Shown piece by piece: positions 1 through 10,017 of a DNA stretch of 40,288 nt. The translations under genes were made by a program, and so were the position numbers. The DNA comes from Nitrosospira sp. (GTDB taxonomy: Bacteria; Pseudomonadota; Gammaproteobacteria; Burkholderiales; Nitrosomonadaceae): contig JACDSH010000043.1 in NCBI GenBank assembly GCA_013450215.1, positions 1-40,288 on the forward strand, read 5' to 3'. A model generated the notes under the pieces. That model saw nothing but the letters and a program-made list of their open reading frames with translations, was not told the origin of the DNA and did no database searches. How positions within the stretch are numbered: the first letter of the stretch is position 1; each line of letters begins with the position of its first letter.

Positions 1-16
1 AGATTCCCCTTAGAAA

Positions 17-45
17 TTGTGAAGAAACGGTAACCAGTCTAAAAT
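17..45 (+). promoter_or_regulatory. Candidate sigma-70 promoter of the yqgE-ruvX-pyr operon
   Basis: TTGTGA at 17-22 and TAAAAT at 40-45 are separated by 17 bases, close to the sigma-70 consensus. The predicted start near position 52 would leave a leader of under 20 bases before the yqgE ATG at 70. No attenuator or PyrR-binding leader fits in that space, so any pyrimidine control of the downstream genes would have to act elsewhere. The call rests on pattern only. Confidence 0.45.
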
Positions 46-69
46 AGCAAACATGCATCTAACTCGTCC

Positions 70-630
70 ATGCAAAGCATCAATCTGACTCACCATTTTC
101 TGATCGCCATGCCCGCCATGGAAGATCCTTCATTTTCTAAGACCCTCACCTATATCTGCGAACACAACGAACAAGGCGCACTAGGATTGGTAGTCAACCG
201 GCCCACTGACCTGATGTTGGAATCCATGTTTAATGAGCTTGGTATCCCCTTTAATAACCCTTCCATCAGAGGCTTACCCGTACTATTTGGCGGACCAGTA
301 CAGCTTGACCGCGGTTTCGTATTGCATCAACCAGTTGATGGCTGGCAATCCACCATGGCCGTAAATGAAGAGGTGAGCCTCACTACTTCTCTTGACATCC
401 TGCAGGCTATCGCAGATGGAAGGGGCCCCAAACAGGTGCTCGTAACGTTGGGGTACTCAGGTTGGGCGCCTGGCCAACTTGACTACGAGCTGGCCCATAA
501 TGCTTGGCTCACCGTACCAGCATCACCAAGCATTATGTTCGAACTGCCGCCAGAAAAACGATTAGCTGCAGCGATGGATTTACTGGGAGTTAACTTCTCC
601 AGCCTATCCAATGAGGTAGGTCATTCGTGA
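70..630 (+). CDS. yqgE: YqgE/AlgH family protein
   Basis: This 186-residue protein has the usual length of the YqgE/AlgH family (DUF179). The N-terminal stretch with [10 protein letters not shown] and the following [10 protein letters not shown] are family hallmarks, as is the central FGGPVQ segment. The family is a compact cytoplasmic fold. AlgH was linked to alginate regulation in Pseudomonas, but its biochemical role is unsettled. The ATG at 70 is the first in frame and lies 25 bases after a plausible -10 box; no clear Shine-Dalgarno is seen. It heads the operon with ruvX, an arrangement common in proteobacteria. Confidence 0.93.
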   Translation: MQSINLTHHFLIAMPAMEDPSFSKTLTYICEHNEQGALGLVVNRPTDLMLESMFNELGIPFNNPSIRGLPVLFGGPVQLDRGFVLHQPVDGWQSTMAVNEEVSLTTSLDILQAIADGRGPKQVLVTLGYSGWAPGQLDYELAHNAWLTVPASPSIMFELPPEKRLAAAMDLLGVNFSSLSNEVGHS

Positions 631-693
631 AGACTGCATTCATCGTTGAGCGACTGTCTCATGGGGAGTACGGTCTATCAGCTCTCGACATCT

Positions 694-1134
694 ATGTCTC
701 ATAAGACTCTTATGGGGACAGTGATGGCATTCGATTTCGGTGAGAAGAACATCGGCGTAGCGATCGGCGAGATGCAACTCCGGTTAGCACATCCTCTTGC
801 CACAGTGAATGATGTACATACCGAGCGCCGTTTTGATAGCATCGCCTTACTGATCGATGAATGGAAGCCGGTACTGCTGGTGGTTGGATTACCCACCCAC
901 GCTGACGGGACTGAGCACGAACTCACCCGTCTGAGCCAACGATTCGCACGTCGCCTTAAGGGACGGTTCGACATCAAGACTGAGCTAGTGGATGAGCGTT
1001 ATACTTCCATTACCGCCGGTGTAGCGCTGCGAGAGTCTGGCATCAGGGGGAAGAAACAAAATCCGCTATTAGACCAAGTGGCGGCGCAGCAGATTCTGCA
1101 ATCTTATTTCGATGGACACTATGCAACTGCCTGA
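694..1134 (+). CDS. ruvX: RuvX (YqgF) family RNase H-fold nuclease
   Basis: The protein belongs to the YqgF/RuvX family, RNase H-like nucleases proposed as Holliday-junction resolvases and shown in E. coli to act in 16S rRNA 5' maturation. The first catalytic Asp lies in MAFDFGEKNIGVAIGE, the VVGLP strand follows, and VDERYTS is the conserved central motif; the final acidic site is in LLDQVAAQQIL. The start is uncertain. The frame is open from a TTG at 646 with ATGs at 661, 694, 712 and 724. I chose 694 because it leaves a short tail before the conserved core (146 residues, near the usual size). The 3' end overlaps the pyrR start by 23 bases, implying translational coupling. Confidence 0.9.
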   Translation: MSHKTLMGTVMAFDFGEKNIGVAIGEMQLRLAHPLATVNDVHTERRFDSIALLIDEWKPVLLVVGLPTHADGTEHELTRLSQRFARRLKGRFDIKTELVDERYTSITAGVALRESGIRGKKQNPLLDQVAAQQILQSYFDGHYATA

Positions 1135-1630
1135 CGCAGAAATATTACTCACACGCCTGATCGGGGAGATACAACCCGAGATTTCAGGCAGCACTGCCTT
1201 GGTGGGGATCTATACTGGCGGGGTATGGCTGGCGGAACGGATGCATCAGAGTCTAGGGATCAGGCTCCCGTTGGGAACGCTGGATGTTTCATTCTATCGA
1301 GATGATTTTGATCAGATCGGACTCCACCCTAAGGTCAAGCCTTCGGACATCCCTTTCGAGGTGGAAGGGAGCCACATCATCCTAGTGGATGACGTACTCT
1401 ACACCGGTCGTACTATCCGCGCCGCCATCAACGAGCTATTTGATTACGGCCGGCCGGCTAGCATCCGCCTTGCTACATTGGTAGACCGCGGTGGGCGGGA
1501 AATGCCCATCACTGCTCAGTTTGTGGGGGCAACGATTGTCTTACCAGAAGAAAAGATGTTGGCCTTGGAGCAGGGGAATGACGGAAGATTGAGCCTGAGC
1601 CTGTACAACAAGAACCCCGTAGAACAATGA
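1112..1630 (+). CDS. pyrR: PyrR, pyrimidine operon regulator / uracil phosphoribosyltransferase
   Basis: This 172-residue protein matches the PyrR family. The PRPP-binding loop [15 protein letters not shown] lies at residues 91-105, and [13 protein letters not shown] near residue 33 is typical of the N-terminal part. PyrR converts uracil and PRPP to UMP. In Bacillus it also binds pyr mRNA to cause attenuation. Here the gene sits inside the operon and no PyrR-type antiterminator is visible before pyrB, because the ATG of pyrB overlaps the pyrR stop. RNA-level regulation at this junction is therefore unlikely and the enzymatic role is the safer call. An alternative ATG lies at 1121. Confidence 0.93.
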   Translation: MDTMQLPDAEILLTRLIGEIQPEISGSTALVGIYTGGVWLAERMHQSLGIRLPLGTLDVSFYRDDFDQIGLHPKVKPSDIPFEVEGSHIILVDDVLYTGRTIRAAINELFDYGRPASIRLATLVDRGGREMPITAQFVGATIVLPEEKMLALEQGNDGRLSLSLYNKNPVEQ

Positions 1631-2577
1631 ATAAAAATCCACAACTAAATAAGCATGGTGAGCTACAACACCTCCTCACCACCGAGGGGCTCCCGTCTCC
1701 CATTCTGCTGAATATACTCGATACTGCTGAATCCTTTGTCGGCGTCACCGAACGAGATATCAAAAAGGTCCCGCTACTGCGCGGAAAATCCATATTCAAT
1801 CTCTTCTTTGAGCCGAGCACTCGTACCCAAACCACCTTTGAAATCGCAGCCAAACGACTGTCAGCAGATGTGGTCAATCTCAATATTGCTGCATCTTCCC
1901 AGTCCAAGGGAGAAACACTTCTGGACACGGTGGATAATCTCTCGGCCATGCATGCGGATATGTTTATCGTACGACACTCGCAAAGTGGTGCAGCACACCT
2001 AATAGCACGTCATGTACGACCTGAGATTCATGTCATCAATGCCGGTGATGGGCGCCACGCTCACCCCACTCAGGCATTACTTGATATGTTCACTATCCGT
2101 CACTACAAACGTGACTTTAATAATCTACGCGTAGCTATCGTTGGAGATATCCTGCACTCACGAGTAGCGCGCTCTCAGATTCATGCCCTGACCACGCTTG
2201 GGGTGCCAGAGATCCGCGTCATTGCACCCAAGACCTTGCTGCCTAACAAGGTTGAGCGTTTGGGAGTGCATGTCTACCATGACATGGAACAGGGGTTAAA
2301 AGATATCGATGTGCTATTGATGCTGCGCTTACAAAATGAAAGGATGTTAGGTGCAAGCCTCCCGAGCTCTGAGGAGTATTTCAAGTACTACGGATTGACT
2401 CAGGAGAAGTTATCACTTGCCAAGCAGGATGCCATCGTTCTGCACCCCGGCCCGATGAATCGAGGCATCGAAATTGATTCTGCGGTGGCCGATGGAAAGC
2501 AGTCGGTGATACTGCCTCAAGTGACATTCGGTATTGCCGTAAGAATGGCAGTGATGTCGATCCTGACGGGGAACTGA
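1627..2577 (+). CDS. pyrB: Aspartate carbamoyltransferase catalytic subunit
   Basis: The enzyme condenses carbamoyl phosphate and aspartate to N-carbamoylaspartate in pyrimidine synthesis. The phosphate-binding STRT is at residues 64-67, HPTQALLD at about 146-153, [13 protein letters not shown] near 172, [10 protein letters not shown] with the Arg and Gln that contact aspartate, and HPGPMNRG near the C terminus. The residue after STRT is Gln where many relatives have Arg; it is not one of the standard catalytic residues. At 316 residues it matches class A/B catalytic chains. The ATGA overlap with pyrR and the 8-base gap to pyrX fit an ATCase complexed with a pseudo-dihydroorotase. Confidence 0.97.
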   Translation: MNKNPQLNKHGELQHLLTTEGLPSPILLNILDTAESFVGVTERDIKKVPLLRGKSIFNLFFEPSTRTQTTFEIAAKRLSADVVNLNIAASSQSKGETLLDTVDNLSAMHADMFIVRHSQSGAAHLIARHVRPEIHVINAGDGRHAHPTQALLDMFTIRHYKRDFNNLRVAIVGDILHSRVARSQIHALTTLGVPEIRVIAPKTLLPNKVERLGVHVYHDMEQGLKDIDVLLMLRLQNERMLGASLPSSEEYFKYYGLTQEKLSLAKQDAIVLHPGPMNRGIEIDSAVADGKQSVILPQVTFGIAVRMAVMSILTGN

Positions 2578-2585
2578 AGAGCTAT

Positions 2586-3860
2586 ATGAAAATTCAGATT
2601 AAGAATGGACACCTGATCGACCCTAAGAATGGGATTGATGCTGTGATGGACGTGTTCATCGCCGCCGGTAAGATTGTTGCTATCGGCTCAGCACCGAACA
2701 ACTTTCAGGCTAATCGCGTGATAGATGCTGAAGGATTGGTGGTATGCCCTGGCCTGGTGGATTTATCGGCACGACTACGTGAGCCCGGATATGAATACAA
2801 GGCCACTCTTGAGTCTGAAATGGATGCAGCGGTAGCGGGAGGAATCACGAGCCTTGCATGCCCGCCCGACACCGACCCGCCACTCGATGAGCCGGGTCTG
2901 GTGGAGATGCTCAAACACCGAGCACGGAGCCTGAACCAGGCCCGGGTCTATCCCATTGGCGCCCTGACTCAAGCGCTAAAGGGGAAACACCTAACCGAAA
3001 TGGCTGAGCTTAGAGATGCGGGTTGTGTCGCTTTTGGTCAGTCGGATGCGCCCCTCACTGATACGCTGGTAATGATGCAGTCGATGCAGTATGCCGCCAC
3101 CTTCGGCTTTGGGGTATGGCTGCGACCTCAGGATATGAGCCTCTCCAATAACGGAGTGGCGCACGATGGTGAAGTGGCGACCCGGTTGGGACTGCCACCA
3201 ATCCCCGTGTGTGCAGAAACGATTGCGCTATCGAATATCATAATGCTGGCAAGAGAAACCGGTGCTAAGGTACACCTGTGCCGACTATCCAGCGCTGAAG
3301 GGGTCTCCATGGTCCGGGCGGCCAAGAAGCAGGGTATGTCCATCACCTGCGATGTTGCGATCAATCATATGCATCTCTCCGAGATGGATATCGGCTTCTT
3401 TGATTCAAATTGTCATCTTGTACCGCCGCTACGCGGACTGAGTGATCGAGATGCGCTACGTGCGGGCCTGATGGACGGTACCATAGATGCAGTCTGTTCA
3501 GACCACACACCGGTGGATGAGGATGCTAAGCTACTGCCTTTCGGCGAAGCTGAGGTCGGTGCTACCGGTCTAGAATTGCTACTGCCGCTTACTCTAAAGT
3601 GGGCCCTAGAAATGAAATTGCCGCTGTCTACAGCCATCGCCAAGATTACCGTAGAGCCTTCAAAAATACTGGGTGTAGATACCGGTCATCTCTCCCCCGC
3701 TACCGCCGCTGATTTGTGTATTTTTGATCCAAACCAATACTGGAAGGTGGAGCCTGCCGCACTTAAAAGCCAAGGGAAAAATACACCATTCTTAGGAATG
3801 GAGTTACAGGGCAGGGTGAAATATACTCTGGTCGATGGCAGCATCGTATATGAACGTTAG
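2586..3860 (+). CDS. pyrX: Non-catalytic dihydroorotase homologue (PyrX / PyrC')
   Basis: This 424-residue amidohydrolase-fold protein aligns with type I dihydroorotases but lacks the zinc-binding motif. Active enzymes have DxHxHxR near residue 60; here residues 59-65 read DLSARLR, so both histidines are replaced (Ser61, Arg63). The downstream SDHTPVDED and GATGLELLLPL segments are kept. In Pseudomonas the equivalent PyrC' is catalytically dead and is needed to assemble the PyrB dodecamer. By analogy this protein is probably a structural partner of the adjacent PyrB, with the active dihydroorotase encoded elsewhere. A GAAGAG lies just before the ATG. Confidence 0.92.
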   Translation: MKIQIKNGHLIDPKNGIDAVMDVFIAAGKIVAIGSAPNNFQANRVIDAEGLVVCPGLVDLSARLREPGYEYKATLESEMDAAVAGGITSLACPPDTDPPLDEPGLVEMLKHRARSLNQARVYPIGALTQALKGKHLTEMAELRDAGCVAFGQSDAPLTDTLVMMQSMQYAATFGFGVWLRPQDMSLSNNGVAHDGEVATRLGLPPIPVCAETIALSNIIMLARETGAKVHLCRLSSAEGVSMVRAAKKQGMSITCDVAINHMHLSEMDIGFFDSNCHLVPPLRGLSDRDALRAGLMDGTIDAVCSDHTPVDEDAKLLPFGEAEVGATGLELLLPLTLKWALEMKLPLSTAIAKITVEPSKILGVDTGHLSPATAADLCIFDPNQYWKVEPAALKSQGKNTPFLGMELQGRVKYTLVDGSIVYER

Positions 3861-3929
3861 TCACTGCTTGCAATGTCTATCCGTTTCTCCCATCTCAAAT
3901 AGTCAAAATCGCCTTCCCCATAGGACAGT

Positions 3930-6113
3930 ATGATCAATCCCCTGCTTGATTTCTCCGGGCTACCGTGCTTTGCGGATATCCGTACCGAACACATCACCCC
4001 TGCAATAAAACAACTAATTAGCTCTGGCCGCGCAGCAACCGAACGAGTACGCAACGATAGCGTTGCCCCGACATGGCAAAACTTTGTTCTACCGATGGAG
4101 GATGAGAATGAGCGCTTATCACGAGCCTGGGGACAGGTATCTCACTTGAATGCCGTGATGAACAGCCCAGAACTGAGAGATGTGTACAACACCAATCTGC
4201 CACTGATCACCCAGTACTTCGCTGAACTGGCACAAGACCAAGTACTCTTCGAGAAATTCAAGCGACTCCGCAACAGTCTAGAATTTGACCGGCTAGACCG
4301 TGCCCGCAAAAAGATAGTTGAAAATGAGTTGCGAGACTTTCGTCTGGGTGGGGCAGAGTTATCATCCGAAAAAAAGGAACGCTTTCTCCGCATTCAGGAA
4401 GAGTTGTCTGCCCTCTGCGCCAGATTCAGTGACAATCTATTAGATGCAACTAATAGCTTTTCGCTGATTATCGATAACCCAGATGAAGTATCCGGCATTC
4501 CGGATGATGTACTACAAACGGCCCACGAGATCGCGGAAGATGACGTCACTCCCTCCGCGGCGCAGCAAGATAAAGAACAGAATCAAGATCACATGGAAGT
4601 TAAAGGCGTTACTCCAGTGAAAGATCGCTGGAAGTTCACACTTCATGCACCCTCCTATCAACCCATTATGCAGTATGCCGACTCACGAGAACTTCGTGAG
4701 AAGATGTACCGAGCCTACTCGACCCGCGCTAGTGAGATCGGCATAACCGCCCCCATCAATGATGGGGCGGATTGGGACAATACCCCCCTCATTGTTAAAA
4801 TCCTCACGTTGCACCAAGAGGAGGCACGGTTACTTGGATTTAACTGCTATGCTGAAGTATCTCTGGCAACGAAGATGGCCACCACTCCCGAACAGGTACT
4901 GGACTTCCTCAGCGAACTTGCTGCCAAGGCTCGACCTTATGCCGAGAGAGACCTGAAAGAGTTACGTCAGTTTGCTGCGAACAAGCTGGGGTTACAAAAT
5001 CTAGAGTCATGGGACCTGGCCTATGCCAGTGAAAAATTACGCCTTGAACGCTACGCATTCTCCGACCAAGAAGTGAAACAGTACTTCCCGGAAGACAAGG
5101 TCTTGCCGGGCATGTTCAAGTTGGTAGAAAGTCTTTACGACATTACCATTGCACCTGCAGAAGAATCCTCTGGCATTCAGCTCTGGCACCCTGATGTAAA
5201 ATTTTTCAATATCAGTGACGCTGAAGGGAGATTGATCGGTCAGTTCTACATCGACCTCTATGCACGCCCCAGCAAGCGCGGTGGTGCGTGGATGGACGAT
5301 GCCATCTCCCGTCGCCGCATTAGACTTGAAGGAAGCGACGATCATCATGTACAAGTACCGGTGGCCTACCTCACTTGTAATTTTGCTGCACCCGTCAATC
5401 TCAATGGCCAGATACGCCCGGCGCTATTCACCCATTATGAGGTCATAACCTTATTCCACGAGTTTGGCCATGGACTACACCACCTGCTCACCCGGATAGA
5501 GGATCTTGGTGTATCGGGCATTAATGGAGTGGAATGGGATGCAGTGGAGCTGCCCAGCCAGTTCATGGAGAACTTCTGCTGGGAATGGGATGTTCTGACC
5601 AATATGACCCAACACATAACGAGTGCAGAACCGCTACCTCGGGAATTATTCGACAAGATGGTGGCTGCTAAAAATTTCCAGAGCGGGCTCCAGACTCTAC
5701 GCCAGATCGAGTTTTCCCTGTTCGATATGCACCTCCACTTCGACTTTGACCCCAGTGGTGAAAGAACTGTGCTACAGCTACTGGATAAAATCCGTAAGGA
5801 GGTTGCGGTCATCTCTCCCCCAGAATTTAATCGTTTTCCTAACAGCTTCTCGCATATCTTTGCGGGGGGCTATGCAGCGGGTTACTACAGCTACAAGTGG
5901 GCAGAGGTATTATCTGCCGATGCTTACAGTCTGTTTGAAGAAGATAGTCTGGGCGGAGTGCCCAATGCTCAAACCGGTGCTCGCTTTCGCGATGAAATTC
6001 TTGCCGTAGGCGGAAGCCGGTCGGCATTGGAGTCGTTTATTGCATTCCGTGGACGTGAACCAAAGATCGACGCACTTCTAAGACACAGCGGCATGGCCGA
6101 TGCGCGTACCTAA
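3930..6113 (+). CDS. prlC: Oligopeptidase A (M3 family zinc metallopeptidase)
   Basis: PrlC/OpdA degrades short peptides, including cleaved signal peptides, in the cytoplasm. The M3 zinc motif HEFGHGLHH starts at residue 510; His510 and His514 are ligands and Glu511 the catalytic base. The SKRGGAWMDD and SHIFAGGYAAGYYSYKWAEVL segments are also characteristic. The protein has 727 residues against about 680 in E. coli. Some of the excess is a polar, Gln/Glu-rich stretch around residues 200-230 (including PSAAQQDKEQNQDHMEVKG), a likely flexible surface loop. No signal peptide is seen. It is followed by 257 bases without a gene, so trxA probably has its own promoter. Confidence 0.96.
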   Translation: MINPLLDFSGLPCFADIRTEHITPAIKQLISSGRAATERVRNDSVAPTWQNFVLPMEDENERLSRAWGQVSHLNAVMNSPELRDVYNTNLPLITQYFAELAQDQVLFEKFKRLRNSLEFDRLDRARKKIVENELRDFRLGGAELSSEKKERFLRIQEELSALCARFSDNLLDATNSFSLIIDNPDEVSGIPDDVLQTAHEIAEDDVTPSAAQQDKEQNQDHMEVKGVTPVKDRWKFTLHAPSYQPIMQYADSRELREKMYRAYSTRASEIGITAPINDGADWDNTPLIVKILTLHQEEARLLGFNCYAEVSLATKMATTPEQVLDFLSELAAKARPYAERDLKELRQFAANKLGLQNLESWDLAYASEKLRLERYAFSDQEVKQYFPEDKVLPGMFKLVESLYDITIAPAEESSGIQLWHPDVKFFNISDAEGRLIGQFYIDLYARPSKRGGAWMDDAISRRRIRLEGSDDHHVQVPVAYLTCNFAAPVNLNGQIRPALFTHYEVITLFHEFGHGLHHLLTRIEDLGVSGINGVEWDAVELPSQFMENFCWEWDVLTNMTQHITSAEPLPRELFDKMVAAKNFQSGLQTLRQIEFSLFDMHLHFDFDPSGERTVLQLLDKIRKEVAVISPPEFNRFPNSFSHIFAGGYAAGYYSYKWAEVLSADAYSLFEEDSLGGVPNAQTGARFRDEILAVGGSRSALESFIAFRGREPKIDALLRHSGMADART

Positions 6114-6370
6114 CAGCCCGTTCTTGGTATGTTCTGTAAGGATTTCAATAGCCTGATAACTAAATGGCACTATTGAAAGTATTGCCACCATCAACTACCA
6201 TTAATCTAATGCTTCCCTTCAACACATTTTTTAGATAGGATGTAGATAATTCACTATCAATTGCCCCTCTGTAACTACCCTATCCTGACCGACCCTGATA
6301 TAGCATTACCGATAGACTAAGCTTCTAACCCATCTACCATTAACAACTATAACGTTTACATGAGGATTCT

Positions 6371-6697
6371 ATGAGTGAGCATATCCATTACGTCTCCGAC
6401 GGAACATTTGAAACCGAAGTGTTGCAATCTGCCGTGCCTGTCCTCGTTGACTACTGGGCAGAGTGGTGTGGGCCATGCAAGATGATTGCCCCCATCCTGG
6501 ATGAGATAGCGAGGGAATATGCAGGTCGCCTTAAGGTGGCTAAGCTCAATATCGACGAGAATCAAGCAACTCCACTTAAATATGGGATCCGTGGCATCCC
6601 CACACTGATGCTACTCAAGAACGGCAATATTGAAGCAACTAAAGTCGGCGCCTTGTCCAAATCTCAGTTGACAGCATTTATTGACAGCCATATCTAA
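6371..6697 (+). CDS. trxA: Thioredoxin
   Basis: This is a 108-residue classical thioredoxin with the redox motif WCGPCK at residues 32-37 (Cys33, Cys36) and the cis-proline region [12 protein letters not shown] near residue 75. It reduces disulfides in the cytoplasm using thioredoxin reductase. GAGG lies eight bases before the ATG. It precedes rho, the same trxA-rho order as in E. coli. It could supply electrons to the Tpx peroxidase encoded in this window, but that is inference. Confidence 0.97.
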   Translation: MSEHIHYVSDGTFETEVLQSAVPVLVDYWAEWCGPCKMIAPILDEIAREYAGRLKVAKLNIDENQATPLKYGIRGIPTLMLLKNGNIEATKVGALSKSQLTAFIDSHI

Positions 6698-6853
6698 ACC
6701 CGTTAACCTTATAAACAGATATCCTCTTGAAGCGGGATAATAATAGAGTTGCCGCTTCTGGTCCCTGTCTCACCCCATCAGTAACTCCCTCAACCGCTCT
6801 CTAAAGTTTTACACCCTACGTTCTTCCACCTTTCCACCTGCGAGTTCCCGCCC

Positions 6854-8113
6854 ATGCATCTATCAGACCTTAAGAACCTCCATGTCACCGAACTGGTCGA
6901 TATGGCCATTACCAATGAAATCGACGGCGCCAACCGGCTACGTAAACAGGATCTGATTTTTGCTTTACTGAAAAATCAGGCTCGCAAAGGGGAGAGTATC
7001 TTTGGCGAGGGCACGCTAGAAGTCTTACAGGATGGTTTTGGTTTCCTCCGATCACCGGACACTTCATACCTAGCAGGACCAGATGATATCTACGTCTCAC
7101 CCAGCCAGATCCGGCGGTTCAATCTCCATACCGGCGATTCAATAGATGGGGAGATACGTACCCCAAAGGATGGTGAACGCTACTTCGCACTGGTGAAGGT
7201 AGACAAGGTCAATGGCGAACCCCCAGAAAATTCAAAGCACAAGATCCTGTTTGAAAATCTCACCCCGCTATTCCCCACCAAACGACTGCAACTTGAACGC
7301 GATATCAAGGCCGAGGAAAACATCACCGGCCGCATCATTGACCTTATAGCACCCATCGGCAAGGGACAGCGCGGTCTACTGGTAGCGAGCCCAAAATCTG
7401 GGAAGACGGTGATGTTGCAGAATATAGCGCACGCCATTGCAGCCAATCACCCAGAAACTATACTGATGGTGCTACTGATAGATGAACGTCCAGAGGAGGT
7501 GACCGAGATGATCCGCTCGGTCAGGGGAGAAGTCATCTCTTCCACCTTCGATGAGCCTGCGGTACGTCATGTTCAGGTAGCAGACATGGTGATTGAAAAA
7601 GCCAAACGCTTGGTAGAGCACAAGAAGGATGTGGTGATACTGCTGGACTCAATCACCCGTCTAGCACGGGCATACAATACAGTGGTTCCGGCATCCGGTA
7701 AGGTGCTGACTGGGGGCGTTGATGCCAATGCACTACAACGTCCAAAAAGGTTTTTTGGTGCCGCCCGTAATATTGAAGAGGGCGGCTCACTCACCATCAT
7801 CGCAACTGCACTGGTCGATACCGGTTCACGGATGGATGATGTGATCTATGAAGAGTTCAAGGGTACCGGCAATATGGAAATCCATCTCGACCGGCGCATG
7901 GCAGAGAAACGTACCTACCCGGCCATCAATGTCAATCGATCTGGTACACGTAAGGAAGAGTTATTAATCAAATCAGATGATCTACAAAAGATTTGGATAT
8001 TGCGCAAGCTTCTCTACCCGATGGACGACATGGACGCGATGGAATTCCTGCTCGATAAGATTAAGGCTACAAAAAGTAATGCGGACTTTTTCGATTCGAT
8101 GCGACGCGTCTAG
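6854..8113 (+). CDS. rho: Transcription termination factor Rho
   Basis: Rho is a hexameric RNA-dependent ATPase that ends transcription at unstructured C-rich RNA. The 419-residue length equals that of E. coli Rho. The N-terminal RNA-binding domain contains GFGFLRSP (near 61-68). The Walker A P-loop ASPKSGKT is at 178-185, Walker B is in [16 protein letters not shown], and the Q/R-loop region [15 protein letters not shown] follows. The E. coli P-loop has Ala where Ser182 stands here, a mild change. The 156 bases upstream hold the leader. Confidence 0.98.
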   Translation: MHLSDLKNLHVTELVDMAITNEIDGANRLRKQDLIFALLKNQARKGESIFGEGTLEVLQDGFGFLRSPDTSYLAGPDDIYVSPSQIRRFNLHTGDSIDGEIRTPKDGERYFALVKVDKVNGEPPENSKHKILFENLTPLFPTKRLQLERDIKAEENITGRIIDLIAPIGKGQRGLLVASPKSGKTVMLQNIAHAIAANHPETILMVLLIDERPEEVTEMIRSVRGEVISSTFDEPAVRHVQVADMVIEKAKRLVEHKKDVVILLDSITRLARAYNTVVPASGKVLTGGVDANALQRPKRFFGAARNIEEGGSLTIIATALVDTGSRMDDVIYEEFKGTGNMEIHLDRRMAEKRTYPAINVNRSGTRKEELLIKSDDLQKIWILRKLLYPMDDMDAMEFLLDKIKATKSNADFFDSMRRV

Positions 8114-8243
8114 TTACTGCCTACACTAGCAACTCGTTACGCTGATGCCGATGCCATAGTTGCAACCCCTTCCAGATTAAAGGATAATGTTCTCTTTTGC
8201 GCTCTGCAATTCGCTGGGCGGGAGCAGATCAAGGATAAAAGTC

Positions 8244-8468
8244 ATGAAAGCAGAAATTCACCCAAGTTATCAGGAAATCACCGTGACATGTAGTTGTGGC
8301 AATACTTTCCAGACCCGTTCCACGATGAGCAAACCGTTGCATGTTGAGGTATGCTCAAACTGCCACCCATTCTATACCGGCAAACAAAAAATCGTGGACA
8401 CCGCAGGACGGGTTGAGAAGTTCCGCCAGAAATATGGCAAGAAATCGGAAGGTCAGGCAGCCGTCTGA
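8244..8468 (+). CDS. rpmE: 50S ribosomal protein L31
   Basis: This is a 74-residue L31 of the zinc-containing (C+) type. The cysteines fall in CSCG (residues 16 and 18) and CSNC (37 and 40), exactly as in the E. coli zinc form. The frame stays open upstream to an ATG at 8187, but L31 homologues begin MKAEIHP and an AAGGA lies just before the ATG at 8244, which fixes the start. A strong intrinsic terminator follows. Confidence 0.96.
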   Translation: MKAEIHPSYQEITVTCSCGNTFQTRSTMSKPLHVEVCSNCHPFYTGKQKIVDTAGRVEKFRQKYGKKSEGQAAV

Positions 8469-8491
8469 AGAATTTTTTTAGGCCCTCATGG

Positions 8492-8518
8492 AAAGGCAGC
8501 TGCGGGCTGCCTTTTTTA
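8492..8518 (+). terminator. Intrinsic terminator after rpmE
   Basis: AAAGGCAGC (8492-8500) pairs with GCTGCCTTT (8506-8514) across a five-base loop, giving a nine-pair stem that runs into TTTATT. It closes the rpmE transcript and lies upstream of the lipoprotein start at 8542, which also argues against the longer open frame from 8488. Confidence 0.85.
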
Positions 8519-8541
8519 TTGTCAACGAATCGAATGATGCC

Positions 8542-10011
8542 ATGCAATTCTCCATTGCACTCCGACTAACTGCCCTCCTCGTCAGCTTACTTCTACTGTC
8601 TGGTTGCGCGGTTAATCCGGTTACTGGCAGACAGAATTTCACCCTCATGTCGGAAGCAAAGGAGGTGAGCACCGGTCGGCAAGCTGATGCTGGCATCCGC
8701 AAGGAGTACGGTGTCTACAACTCACCCACTCTGCAGTCTTATGTCAACAAGATTGGGCAGAAGCTCGCAAAGAAAAGTCATCGCCCCAGCCTTAACTATC
8801 AATTTACCGTAGTCGATAGCCCTGAAGTAAATGCTTTTGCTCTTCCCGGCGGATATGTCTACATAACCCGCGGCATCATCTCTTATCTCAACTCAGAAGC
8901 AGAGCTCGCTGCGGTTCTGGGGCATGAGATTGGTCATGTCACAGCACGTCATGGGGTACAGCAATACACCGCCGCTACCGCAGCAAATGTAGGTACGGTG
9001 GTCCTGGGTATTCTGCTATCTCAATACATTGGCCCGGCTGGGAGTCAGCTCGGGCAGAGCGCTCTTAGCGTAATGGGTAACGCGATTCTCTCAGGCTATG
9101 GCCGCGAACATGAACTGGAAGCTGACCGTCTCGGTGCTGAGTATCTGGCACGCAGTGGCTATGACCCTCAAGCAATGATCAAGGTCATCAGCATACTTAA
9201 GAATCAGGAGCTATTTGATATTGAAGTCGCTAACCAGGAGGGACGGGAACCTCGTCGCTATCATGGAATTTTCGCCAGCCACCCAGACAATGACACCCGA
9301 TTGCACGAAGTCATTGATGAGGCCAAACAATTCGCCTTAGTAAATGCAGCCGATAACCGTGCCGAGTTTCTGCATCAGACTGAGGGTATGGCTTATGGGG
9401 AAAGCTCTGCTTACGGAATCATACGAGAGAATACATTTCAGCATGGGGAACTTGGATTCGGCGTGACATTCCCTCCAAGTTGGCACATCCGCAATCAGCA
9501 GGACAAGGTACAGGCGACTAGCCCGCAAGGCGAAGCATTGATGGAACTGACCCTGATTGATAATCCGCGCGGATCACCGGCTGACTTTGCCCGTCAGCAT
9601 TTTCAAGTAGGAGCCTCCGACGAAGTTTTAGCTATCAATATCAAAGGCCTCCCTGCCGCGATACTCACATCTGCAACGCATGACGGCAGACCCTTCATGG
9701 CAGGTGTATTTTACTATAATGGACAGGCATTCATCCTGACGGGGGTCGGCGCTTCTCTCGCCATATTCGATCAACACCATGCCGAGATTAACGATGCGAT
9801 CAGAAGCTTCCACGCATTAACTGCAGCCGAACGAAGATCCATCAAACCACTTGCAATCAGAACCATCACCGCTAGAAAAGGTTTGAGCTACGCTGAACTT
9901 GCAAGCCAATCGCCGCTGGGCGCGAATGCAGCAAACTATCTACGACTGATCAATGGACAGTATCCAGACGGTGAACCGGTAACCGGCCAGATAATCAAGA
10001 TCATCAAGTGA
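8542..10011 (+). CDS. M48 family metalloprotease, outer-membrane lipoprotein
   Basis: The protein has a lipoprotein signal peptide: a hydrophobic stretch ending in LLLLSGC with the lipidated Cys at residue 22. The M48 zinc motif HEIGH is at residues 128-132, and HELEADRLGAEYL supplies the third ligand (Glu193). The C-terminal half is a non-peptidase region of about 230 residues whose last 50 (TITARKGLSYAELA onward) look LysM-like. The family includes BepA/LoiP-type proteases that clear misassembled outer-membrane proteins, so a periplasmic quality-control role is likely, though BepA's TPR repeats are not obvious. The ATG at 8542 was chosen for the signal peptide and because earlier starts lie inside the rpmE terminator. 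Confidence 0.88.
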   Translation: MQFSIALRLTALLVSLLLLSGCAVNPVTGRQNFTLMSEAKEVSTGRQADAGIRKEYGVYNSPTLQSYVNKIGQKLAKKSHRPSLNYQFTVVDSPEVNAFALPGGYVYITRGIISYLNSEAELAAVLGHEIGHVTARHGVQQYTAATAANVGTVVLGILLSQYIGPAGSQLGQSALSVMGNAILSGYGREHELEADRLGAEYLARSGYDPQAMIKVISILKNQELFDIEVANQEGREPRRYHGIFASHPDNDTRLHEVIDEAKQFALVNAADNRAEFLHQTEGMAYGESSAYGIIRENTFQHGELGFGVTFPPSWHIRNQQDKVQATSPQGEALMELTLIDNPRGSPADFARQHFQVGASDEVLAINIKGLPAAILTSATHDGRPFMAGVFYYNGQAFILTGVGASLAIFDQHHAEINDAIRSFHALTAAERRSIKPLAIRTITARKGLSYAELASQSPLGANAANYLRLINGQYPDGEPVTGQIIKIIK

Positions 10012-10017
10012 ATCTTA

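Noticed and set aside
6729-6758. Hairpin GAAGCGG/CCGCTTC in the rho leader as an attenuator
   Set aside because: The stem is only seven pairs with a 16-base loop and there is no T tract; not enough to call.
8488-8541. Extended N terminus of the M48 lipoprotein from the ATG at 8488
   Set aside because: It lies inside the rpmE terminator and would bury the lipoprotein signal peptide that starts at 8542.
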